64,000 bases of DNA, from assembly GCA_022539475.1 (NCBI GenBank), contig VCMS01000262.1:1-64000 (forward strand), in the 5' to 3' direction. Source of the stretch: Gracilaria domingensis. Taxonomy: Eukaryota > Rhodophyta > Florideophyceae > Gracilariales > Gracilariaceae. The notes under the pieces were generated by a model. That model searched no databases and was not told the DNA's origin. It was given only the letters and a program-made list of their open reading frames with translations. The translations under genes were made by a program, and so were the position numbers. Below, piece by piece: positions 1 to 8,800 of the stretch; the first letter of the stretch is position 1; each line of letters starts with the position of its first letter.

Positions 1-236
1 CGGGGCTGATATACTGGATGCAACGCCGATGGCCCGGCGGCCGCCCCTGGCGCAGCAATGCTTAAGAGCGCCATCGATGGCAATCTTTCGTAGTCTAGTG
101 GTAAGCTATGAAAACAACTTGTAACTTTCAGTAAACTAATCTTTACTAGAGGGTAGATGTGGTGGGCCTGGAATTAGGGAGTGTCTGGAGAGTGGAGAAG
201 ACGGGATGGTGCACTGAGGTGACGCAGTGGGTACAG
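1..236. other. Central-region spacer of copy A
   Basis: No gene seen. Bases 1-155 resemble 46,030-46,195 in copy B (shared words include GCTTAAGAGCGCCATCGAT and TAGTGGTAAGCTATGAAA). Bases 170-236 resemble 46,806-46,880. This is therefore spacer between the two divergent genes of the element. Copy C lacks it. A weak tRNA A-box-like word (TAGTCTAGTGGTAAGC) is present, but no B box was found. Confidence 0.55.
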
Positions 237-475
237 GAAGTGCCGGGGGGTGTGTTTTGGGAGGTCTCCGGAAGGCGCCAGAATGTGGCCAGAACGTGCC
301 CGCGGGCGGAGGGGGGGGGGGGTCGGTCGTGTTAGGGTAGGTACCCTAAAACGACCGGACCCCCCCGCCCGCGGGCATGTTAGGGTAGGTACCCTAACAC
401 GACCGGACCCCCCGCCCGCAGGCACGTTCGGGCCACATTCTGGAGACCTCCCAAAACACTCCTCCCGGCACTTCC
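237..475. repeat. Nested palindrome of the central control region, copy A
   Basis: An imperfect palindrome of about 239 bp. The left arm reads GGAAGTGCCGGGGGG then TGTTTTGGGAGG; the right arm ends CCTCCCAAAACA then CCCGGCACTTCC. Inside are two copies of the core TTAGGGTAGGTACCCTAA (about 334-353 and 378-397), each flanked by C-rich and G-rich tracts and the word CGGTCGTG/CACGACCG. The same structure occurs at 45.55-45.87, 46.88-47.07 and 62.94-63.27 kb, always beside the MTase gene start. Confidence 0.85.
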
Positions 476-651
476 GGCAGTGAGTTCGCTGCACACGCCG
501 TGCACATATATCAAACTAGAGAAAACTGCCGCTTCACACCCACTTGGTCCGCGACTATTAGCACAATACGCGACCTTTGCAATAGCTCCGAATCGCGACG
601 TGGCCGACACGCGGCGCTATCGCAGCCGCTCGAAGCGGCACGGACACTGAC

Positions 652-748
652 CTCAGAAGGGAGGCGACACGGACACGGACGAGACTGGCAGTGCGCTGGG
701 AGGAGCTGCCGAAAGCGGGGGTGCCCGGCATAAGTCGCCATTTAAAAG
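652..748 (+). promoter_or_regulatory. Promoter module of the MTase-SET gene, copy A
   Basis: A conserved block of about 95 bp with the words GGCAGTGCGCTGGGAGGAG, GCCGAAAGCGGGGGTGCCC and GTCGCCATTTAAA, ending about 30 bp before the ATG at 776. The same block, facing outwards on both sides of the central palindrome, precedes the MTase gene (45.30-45.39 and 62.70-62.79 kb, minus) and the ParB-like gene (47.28-47.37 and 63.47-63.55 kb, plus). ATTTAAA may serve as a TATA-like element. Promoter function is inferred from position and conservation. Confidence 0.6.
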
Positions 749-775
749 CTGTTCTCCGTTGTTTGCGCTGAAGCG

Positions 776-1329
776 ATGGATTCCACCGATGATGGAGAGG
801 AGATACATCCTATCGACATGAGTGCTCCGCCTCCGGCGTTCCATGCATATGTCAGACTTTTCTTTGTTCTTCGCGATGCTTTGGCAAACAGCGATGGAGG
901 ACCTGGTCGGCCACGGGACGTGGGGTTTAGAGGGCTAATAGAGTTCTGCGCCGAGAACTACAAGGATATTCCGGAGGCAAGGAAGATGTTTGAGGAGGCC
1001 ACTAACTCCAAGAATTTGCAGAACTTGACACTGCAACAGCTGCGAAAGAGTGTTGTGAATAACAAACCTGTGGAACAACGATATCTTGTAACGAAGCTTC
1101 TTGACAAGAAGGACGGGGATGAGGACCAGAGACACCACGATTTTTTCCTTCTCTTTATGGATATGGATATATACCTACCGGTGCGATGCCTGGTTGGTTA
1201 TTTCATGACCAGGAAAAAGCAGGTTCTGAAGACGACAGTGTTCATCCCACCAACAGCTGTGAACCCATTTGAGGTCCTTATATACTTATCATACCTCGGC
1301 CACATAATGGGAGAGAACGACAACATCAG
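776..1329 (+). pseudogene. MTase-SET gene of copy A, 5' part, cut by a retrotransposon
   Basis: Starts at ATG 776 (MDSTDDGEEIH), the same start as copy B at 45,262. About 185 residues are read before the LTR; the last true residues are GENDNI. The reading frame resumes at 13,103 after the inserted element with MMKKKQPKKKRKV, exactly as in uninterrupted copies B and C. This N-terminal region has no motif I recognise; it is helical-looking and conserved among the copies. The basic tract KKKQPKKKRKV just after the break resembles a nuclear localisation signal. Confidence 0.85.
1325..1329. repeat. Target-site duplication ATCAG, left copy
   Basis: ATCAG directly precedes the LTR start TGTGGT and is repeated at 13,103-13,107 after the right LTR. 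Removing one copy plus the element restores the reading seen in copies B and C. Confidence 0.95.
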
Positions 1330-1901
1330 TGTGGTATAACCGATCGGTGCGAGCTGCTAGTGGGGAGCCCTGCGTGGGCTCGACCCGGCGGAGGAGTGAA
1401 ACGCGTGACACCTAATAGGTCGGCAGCACCCGCCGTTGCCTATAGTGCACTGTGACCAAGTGGTAAATACGCCTGCACTGGTGTGCGGCAGGCACGTATA
1501 ACCCTCGAGGTCAGCAAAACTATTAGAGGACTACTAGACTTACCAATTGGTGACTGTAGAACCGAACTGGTGTCAAATTAGCCTAGTTGGTGCTTGACTT
1601 TACCATTTGGTGTGGGAGGTTGGCGTCTCGGGGGTTTAGTACACCCGAGCACCCCTCCGGCTCTCACGGGCCTAGTGCCACGTGGGCCACCGGGAGGTGC
1701 ATTTGTGGTGCACCACCCCGGCCACATATCTACACTACCTAGTAAATATTAATTCTAAATTAACGAAAATAGACTAATTAGTCTTGTCCAAGCCTGCGCT
1801 TGCGCGTCCCACGTGGTACAGTAGACACACGTGCCCGGGAGCCCGTGACGTCACCACTTGGTCTTGTAGAGCCCCCGTTGATCGGGCCGAGCTATACTAC
1901 A
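1330..1901 (-). repeat. LTR, left (3' LTR of the minus-oriented element)
   Basis: 572 bp, TG...CA ends (TGTGGTATAACC to GAGCTATACTACA). It matches 12,531-13,102 with 3 substitutions. It carries several CCANNTGG sites, for example at 1,456, 1,543 and near 1,592. Confidence 0.97.
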
Positions 1902-1915
1902 GACCCCCCTCCTAC
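1902..1915 (-). other. Polypurine tract
   Basis: On the minus strand the bases next to the 3' LTR read GGTAGGAGGGGGGT, a purine-rich tract in the position expected for plus-strand priming of an LTR retrotransposon. Confidence 0.7.
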
Positions 1916-2915
1916 CGACAGGCACGCCCCGTGGGTGCGAAGTTCCCACGGCGTTTGCCGCCTTTTCACCAAACGGTCGTCGGCGCGCATCGCCTGGCGC
2001 ACGGCGCGTCTCGCGATGACGCGAAGATGGCGCGGTGCACGGCGCGGTTCGCCACATGCACTGCAGCGCCATTACCCACGCCGCCGTACCCCCTGTGGTA
2101 GGCGCGACCGTACCTTACATCCCTCGTGGTATTGGAACGCGAAACCGCGAACCGCGACCATTCAGGTTGATCTTGTCGCGCGTCTGGTACCACGTGGTTG
2201 TCTTCGCCTCTTCGGTCCCTCCCGGAGGAGTCCGCCACTCCATCTTCCCCTATCCGTCCTCCCCCTGGGCGGGTTAGTCCCGGCTTACCAGTTGGTTTCG
2301 AGCCTCCCGTCGGTGGGGTTCGCAGTTGTCAACCGATCGGCACACCGCCCCCTCGTGGTGTCGCTCCTATTCTTCGTTGGCCACTTGGTCCCGTGCCGTA
2401 CTGAGGTGATACTTCGTTGGTTCCGACACGTACTGTTTCTCTGCTTGAGTGAGGGCGCCACTGGGGTGCAACGCCACTGGGGTGTCGTTGCCTTGGGCGG
2501 CCGCGTCGAGGGTGAGGAGACTCCTGCCCGTGGCTCTTCAGACTTCGTGACCGTACCGGTGCTGACGCCGTTTCTACCTAGTGGTCTGCCTCATCGTGGT
2601 GTTCAGGCTTGATTCAGGTCCAGCCGAGGGGTTTACCCGACTGCGCGGCGTTCAGCGCCCCTCCACCTGGTTCCTCGCGGTCTCCTTCCGTCCCTTAGGT
2701 TCCCTCTGGGGTGGTTGTGACCTCCCTGGTTCACGGCACCCGTCCAGCCGGCGCACAACCCTGGTCATTTTCACGGTGTGTCAGCTCGCTCGAGCGGCGT
2801 GCCCGTTCTCTGTGACCCCTCAGGTCTCATCTAGTCATCCAATTGGTGGTGTTCCCCCTCTCGGTTGGTATCCTCCGTGGCACGCTCTCGCTCCAACTCG
2901 CGCCTTTTATACCTC
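1916..2915 (+). promoter_or_regulatory. 1-kb leader of the antisense gene
   Basis: No convincing gene; the long open frames here are short or lack support. The stretch is GC-rich and carries CCANNTGG sites (for example near 2,189, 2,289, 2,382, 2,665 and 2,839). It separates the polypurine tract from the ATG at 2,916 and probably contains the promoter or 5' leader of the antisense ORF, which is inference from position. Confidence 0.4.
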
Positions 2916-5675
2916 ATGGGTGATCAACCCGCTTCCCCAACGGGGTGGTCGATGACGTTCGAACGCCGTGAAGACGGTGCCGAGGAGGGCACCACTCGCG
3001 CCCTTCCCGGTGTGGTGGACCCCGGGGGTGAGACGGCGCCGTTTCAACCGAATTACCACGTGGTTGACTCTTCGCAGCCCTGTCTGCCGTCCCAGACCGG
3101 TACACCCGTGTCCTTTCCATCGGGCGCCGAGGCCCCCGTGGTGGCCAACCACTTGGTATTGGAGGAGCCGCACTACGACCCTATAAAGGGATATTCGGCT
3201 TCTGAAGTCTCCCCCTCGCCGGAGGTCAACCGTTCGGTTCGTGAAACTGTTGCCGCCCGGTCGAGGATGTCTGGCAAGACCCCTGGGGTAGCGCGCGGCC
3301 GCGGCGGTGGCATCTTCAAGCCTAACACGCGGTCGAATACGCGCTCTCGTCAAGACCATTACGGTCGCGGTGGGTATGATCCCTACGCGGCCGTCGCGGG
3401 TCCGAGCAACCTTAACTCTCTTGCGGTGGCCGGTACGGTGGAGGCTCAACAGCTGAATCCTCATGACCTTAGCAGGACGCACGGGCAGCCGCATGCCCAC
3501 TATGGTGCACGCTTTGCCGATATCTCCGCCGAATTGGTCGCTCTGGGGAACTGGCCTTTCCACATCAGTTCCTCATTCTGTCCCTTGCGGTTCCGCCACA
3601 TGGGTCTCACGCAGTATACCACAATTGCCCGTTGGGATTGTCGCCGATTGGAGGCGGTGCCTATGGCACCTCCTCCACCACGCAAGGGCGAGAAGCAGAG
3701 CCGGTTCGGTCGACAACAGTGTTTCCATGCGCGGCAGCGACACACGAAGTTTCTATACTACATCCCCGTGGCCGTACCGTCGGATCTACCCTTCATCCGC
3801 TGCGATGGGGAGGTCCACTACTTCCGCCGTTTGGTAGATATCCTTCACCGCTTGGACGAACCTGCTACTCACCTCGAGGTCGATCTGGAGTACGTCGCCT
3901 TTGAGCGCCCTTTGGATACCAATTATTGGACTGACCGTGGGAGGTGGGAGACCGATGCGATGGCTGAGAGCCGTGTTCGTCACAGTAACAACCGTACGCG
4001 GACCATGTTCCTGTTCCACAACGTTGAGTATTGGTCGCAGAGCGACCACAACCGCCGGGCATGGTATGTCAATCGACCCTCTTGGTGGGACCACTATGAA
4101 GTATGTCAGTGGCTGGAAGTGCCAACCCCGCCGGTCCTTGCGTACTTTGGTAGTAGCATCTCCCTCGAGAGGAACAACGCATATGCCGTTTGGTCGGTCG
4201 CGCGCAGCGAGTGGGCCGTCATGGTGGCTATCCTCGCCCTTCAGGCTTCCGTGGAAGGTGTGACTTGGGACACGCGCTGCCCTGACAAGTCTGTCGGGAT
4301 CAGCGGAACTCAACCAGTTGGTCGTATCTTCAATATTCCCAACGATGTGGTCGGCGACATTCGTGCCATGGGGCTCTCCAACATCGTCGAGGGCACCAAA
4401 TATACTGCGCAGCAGTTGGATAGTTACCTCACTGCGGTAAGTAACCACAATTGGGGGCCTGAACAGGGTTGGGATGTCTACGACCCGGAGGTTCATAGCA
4501 TCGTGCCTCTCCAACAGCAGCACATGGCTGGCGAAGACCCATTTGGTAATGACGATACCGTGATGGTGGCTGCCGAGAACTATGAGTCCCCCGCATTGCC
4601 TCCGTCGGCACCTGTACAGGCTACTCCTCCGACCAGCGTGGCTGCGCCTGTTCCAAGTGGTCCGGCGAACCCTCAGGCGGCTGCTCACCCTCCCGGACGG
4701 GCTGCCCAGGGGCCTCTTCGGGTTGGTTTCCAGTCGCTTCCGGTGAATCCGGTGCCCCCTGGTGGTGATAGTGGCGCGATACGGAGCGCTCTGGCTCGTC
4801 TCAACCACGCCTCGATGGTGCACTTCAACCGTCCTGGTCCAAATGACATCCTCACCGCTGTGGATACTCTTACCAACTTGCTCCCCGTGGTTGCTCACCA
4901 CGAGCGGCGCACTTCTGAGCTGCGACAGTTCCGCGACTACTTCCAGCGCAATCTCTACCGTGAGGTGACAGCCTATGTTGGTCAGTTGAGCAACCTTGTG
5001 GAAGGCCACGCGCCGTTACATCGACCCCCTGTGGAAAGTTTCAACCCGTACGCTCCTGCGTCACAGCAACCTGCGACCCCAATGGTAGGCTTTGGTGGCC
5101 TTGGTAAGTATCAACCTCCTGGTGGACCTCCTGGTGGTGATCCTTCGGCACCTTTCCATACTCCGCTTGGTCCTCACAACGTTCCTCTTCCTCCAGCCAG
5201 TACTGGGACAGGAGCACCAAGTGGTTTCTCAACTTGTTTCCGTTCGGCTCCGCTTCCATCGACGTCCGGTGCTCCTATGCCGCCTACTGGTCCTGGATCT
5301 TCGGGAGTTGGCGCATCTCCTGGTCTGACCCCCGGTGCAGGGCCGTCTAGTGGTCTTGCTCCTCCGACCTCTGGTGGCATCCCTCCGTCTAGCTTACCGC
5401 CTTCCTTCCATCCACCCACTGGTCCTGCGAATACCATGCCGGTAGTCAGCAGCGGTACCCCTGCGGGACCTGCTGGTACTTCTGCTCCCTTACCAAGTGG
5501 TGGTGCGCCAGCGAGCGCGGCTAGCGGCGGGGGCGGAAGCTCCGCCGGACCTATGTCGGTGTCCTCTGGTCGTGGAGGTTCCGCTTCATCTCGCGGGACC
5601 TCCCGTGGACGTGGTCGCGGTCGTGGAACCGGTCGTGGACGCGGACGTGGCCGTGGGTCCTCCAAGGCCTCCTAA
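2916..5675 (+). CDS. Antisense ORF of the retrotransposon, 919 residues, unknown function
   Basis: Runs opposite to gag-pol and converges on pol. ATG at 2,916 (MGDQPASPTGW) is chosen because upstream codons in this frame lack an ATG. Residues about 190-530 look globular and rich in W, Y and H; about 560-880 are rich in P, G and S with repeated PPGG and PSGG; the end (about 885-919) is an RG-rich tail of the type that binds nucleic acids. I do not recognise a family; it lacks the transmembrane pattern of an env protein. An AATAAA signal 39 bp after the stop supports a separate transcript. Similar antisense ORFs are known in some plant Ty3/gypsy elements, but homology to them is not claimed. 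Confidence 0.75.
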   Translation: MGDQPASPTGWSMTFERREDGAEEGTTRALPGVVDPGGETAPFQPNYHVVDSSQPCLPSQTGTPVSFPSGAEAPVVANHLVLEEPHYDPIKGYSASEVSPSPEVNRSVRETVAARSRMSGKTPGVARGRGGGIFKPNTRSNTRSRQDHYGRGGYDPYAAVAGPSNLNSLAVAGTVEAQQLNPHDLSRTHGQPHAHYGARFADISAELVALGNWPFHISSSFCPLRFRHMGLTQYTTIARWDCRRLEAVPMAPPPPRKGEKQSRFGRQQCFHARQRHTKFLYYIPVAVPSDLPFIRCDGEVHYFRRLVDILHRLDEPATHLEVDLEYVAFERPLDTNYWTDRGRWETDAMAESRVRHSNNRTRTMFLFHNVEYWSQSDHNRRAWYVNRPSWWDHYEVCQWLEVPTPPVLAYFGSSISLERNNAYAVWSVARSEWAVMVAILALQASVEGVTWDTRCPDKSVGISGTQPVGRIFNIPNDVVGDIRAMGLSNIVEGTKYTAQQLDSYLTAVSNHNWGPEQGWDVYDPEVHSIVPLQQQHMAGEDPFGNDDTVMVAAENYESPALPPSAPVQATPPTSVAAPVPSGPANPQAAAHPPGRAAQGPLRVGFQSLPVNPVPPGGDSGAIRSALARLNHASMVHFNRPGPNDILTAVDTLTNLLPVVAHHERRTSELRQFRDYFQRNLYREVTAYVGQLSNLVEGHAPLHRPPVESFNPYAPASQQPATPMVGFGGLGKYQPPGGPPGGDPSAPFHTPLGPHNVPLPPASTGTGAPSGFSTCFRSAPLPSTSGAPMPPTGPGSSGVGASPGLTPGAGPSSGLAPPTSGGIPPSSLPPSFHPPTGPANTMPVVSSGTPAGPAGTSAPLPSGGAPASAASGGGGSSAGPMSVSSGRGGSASSRGTSRGRGRGRGTGRGRGRGRGSSKAS

Positions 5676-5713
5676 GTCACCTCGTGGTTCGCTCTCGTGG
5701 ATTCTTCTCGACT

Positions 5714-5719
5714 AATAAA
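5714..5719 (+). terminator. Poly(A) signal AATAAA of the antisense gene
   Basis: AATAAA lies 39 bp downstream of the stop codon at 5,675, followed by a GT/T-rich stretch (TGTCTTGCATTGTG, then TTCTTTTGTTTT), the usual arrangement of a eukaryotic cleavage and polyadenylation site. Confidence 0.6.
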
Positions 5720-5828
5720 GTGTCTTGCATTGTGATCTCTGATCTTCTTTTGTTTTCCTGTTAGGTTAGTTAGTTAGCTTTTCGTGTAGCGTGGCGTTCA
5801 ACGGCTTCGATAACCCCCCCCCCCTTCC

Positions 5829-8800
5829 TTAGCGACGCGTACCACGCGAAGCAATACCAGTTGGTGGGGGCGTTCGCCCTTGTTTGCGCCAGTATCGGAT
5901 GATAAAGTTGTTAGGGATATGACCAGGTGGTTCCATAGAGTCGTGCTCGGGCGACCATCCATACCATCTTATCCGGTAGCGCATACCCTTTGTGGTGTGT
6001 TCGTGACCTACAATGGTGTCAATAGCGCACTCCTGAGTGTCTACTTGAGGGTGTGACTCTTCCATTTGGTCATGGGGTGCGTGGCTCCCCGTGGGTGGTG
6101 TGACCCGTTGGTCTTGCCGAGGCTCGATCTCCTGTGCCGCTTGGGTCGTGGGGTCAGCCGTTACGGCTCTGGTGGAAGGTTGACCGCTCGGCTGACTCAT
6201 CATAGGAGGGGGTATGGGAGACATTTGCTCCCTCTCCGCTTCTTGCTGCGTTGGCTCACCTATTGGTTGTGTATTCGCTGTCGTCGGTTGTGCGGCCTTG
6301 ACAATCCTGTCGATGGAGACCGTGTTCTCCAAACCTTCCATTATGACCGTAGCAGTATGCTCATCGGAGCGAATCACCTTGTATGGTCCCGTGGACTTGG
6401 GTAGTAGTTTAGAATTGATATCCTCCTCAAGGCGGATGTCCTCTTCCATCTCCGCTAGGGTTGGTCGCTTACCTTTTGGTGGCACGCCAAGGAAGACCAT
6501 GTCTCCTGCTACCACTTTGGTCACTTTGCTCACCGTTCGGTCATAGTCCGCTTTATACCGTTCTTGGGCTGCTGTCATCTTAACTTTGGCAGCAGCCAAA
6601 GCGGCGCGTAACCTCTGGAGTATGTTTCTCTTGACCTTCGCCGGTGTGAGTGTCCCGGCCGCTTCCGAGCGGTCAGGTCCGGGCTGGACGAAAATACCAT
6701 GTGGTGTTCGCGAAAGTACCAGGTCGAATGGGGTTGTTTGAGTGACCCTGTGGACCTGGAGGTTGTACGCATATGTCAATGGTTGGACATACTCAGACCA
6801 TGTGGTTTGGTGCTCTTCGACATAGTGCCGTAGGCGTGCCACTAGGGTCTTATTGAAGCGTTCCACTTGGCCGTTTGTTTGCGGATGATAGGCCGTGGTG
6901 AAGTAGTGCTTGACCCCTAGCATTGTACAAACCGCCTCGAAGAACTTAGAAGCTAGGTTCGAACCGTTATCGGTCAGTAGGTACATGGGAGCACCGTACG
7001 GGTAGACCCAATTCTCCAGGAAGGCTGTCGCTAGTGTCGTTGTCGTTTGGTTCTTCAGAGGTATGGCTCTGGTGAGCTTTGTGAACCTGTCGGTTATGAC
7101 TACTACAAAGCGATAACCCTCTGAAGTCTTGGGCAGGGGCCCCAGTATGTCGATTGCTACGAATTCCAGGGGCCCCGCCGCCGGGAATAGCTTTAGGTAC
7201 TTCCTGTGCTTCCCCACACCACCTCGGGTCTTAATGCACGAATTGCATTGCGCCACATAAATATATACATCGTTAGCCATATGCGGCCAGTAGAATTGCC
7301 TCCGAAGGGTATAGTACAACCGCGTGGCTCCAGGGTGTCCCGAAAGCCGTGGATTGTGTGACAGATATAACACCCTTTGTCTTAATGACTCAGGTACGAC
7401 CTTCTGGAGAGCTCCGTCTAAAGGTGAGCGTCTGATGAGGTACCCATTGTGGTCGACGTCGAAATGAGAATCCTTCCTTCCAAGTACGTCAGCGAGCGTT
7501 TTGCACAACCTATCGGTCGATTGTTCGCGTAAGAATTCCTCACGGGTGATTGGAGCGTGTTCCCCTTCCTCCACAGGAAGGAGGGTCTCCACTACCACTT
7601 GGTACGTACTGTCATCATGCCAGTATCCCTTCAGAACTTCATTGACCTCGTGGTTAGCTGGTTCTATAGTAAAGCATGGGATGTCGTCGTCCACTGGGTC
7701 AGTGTCCAATCCTTCGGTATTCAACCGGGACAATGCATCCGCCACTCGGTGCTTGACCCCGGGGCGGTACTGCACATCGTACTCAAACTCCGATAGTCTC
7801 AGACGCCATCGGGCCAGACGACCCGATGCGTCCGCCAAGCCTAATATCCACCTCAAGGAGTCGTGATCCGTTCGGAGCGTGAAGCGCACACCATATAGGT
7901 AAGGACGTAGCATGAGCATACTCCAAACAACCGCTAGGCATTCCTTCTCCGTTACGGTGTAGTTCTGCTCCGCTTGGTTAAGAGCTCTAGTCCAGTACCC
8001 AATTGGTGCGAGCTTGCCGTCCTCCTGTTCCTGCATTAAGCAGCAACCTATTTGGGCGTCCGACGCATCTGTGTCCAGTGTATACGGGAGTCCCGTTTTG
8101 GGCAATGCCAGTACCGGTGGGGAGAGAAGCGCTGCTTTCAATGTATAGAACGCCTCTACCTCGTCCTCTTCCAGGTGGTCAAAGTGTGTGGGCTGCCCCT
8201 TCTGCAACCTCCGGTTCAGGGGTGCGGCTATCTTTGCAAAACCCTTGATGAACCGCCGGTAGACGTTGCATAGACCTATAAAGGATCGTATGTCCGTCTG
8301 CGACGTAGGGAGCTTCGCTTCCTGTACCGCTCGGATATTCCGTTTGGTCACTTCGAGTTTCCCGGGGCTTATTGTATGCCCTAGGTACTCTACCTCTTGG
8401 TTGAAGAACATACACTTTCGTAGTTTGAGGGTCACGCCTGCCTCCTGTAGCAACTGCAGTACCACTTGGACGTGCGAGAAGTGCTCCTCTATGGACCTCG
8501 AGTAGATGACTACGTCATCTATGTATACCAATGCGGTTGTCCACTTCACTTTAGACAGTATGATGTCTAACGCCCTTTGGAAGGTAGCGGGGGCGTTTCG
8601 TAAACCAAACGGCATGCGTAAGAAGCGATACAGGCCTGCGTGGCATGTAAACGCAGTCTTATCACGGTCACCCTCTGGTATTTCGATCTGCCAATACCCG
8701 CAGTTCGCGTCCAGTGTGGTAAAGATGTTCGCATCTCCTAGGGAGTCGATGCATTCATCCATCCTCGGGATGGGATACGAGTCCCTTACCGTTACGGCAT

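Noticed and set aside
334-353. TTAGGG words as an interstitial telomere
   Set aside because: They occur as single inverted pairs in a palindrome, not as tandem arrays.
1800-2612. Long plus-strand frames through the left LTR and leader
   Set aside because: They start inside the LTR, lack motifs and overlap the leader of the antisense gene; composition reflects GC-rich non-coding sequence.
3786-5009. 407-codon minus-strand frame opposite the antisense gene
   Set aside because: It is a shadow of the plus-strand ORF; it would be the continuation of pol only if in frame with it, and pol ends at 5,829 with a clear chromodomain end.
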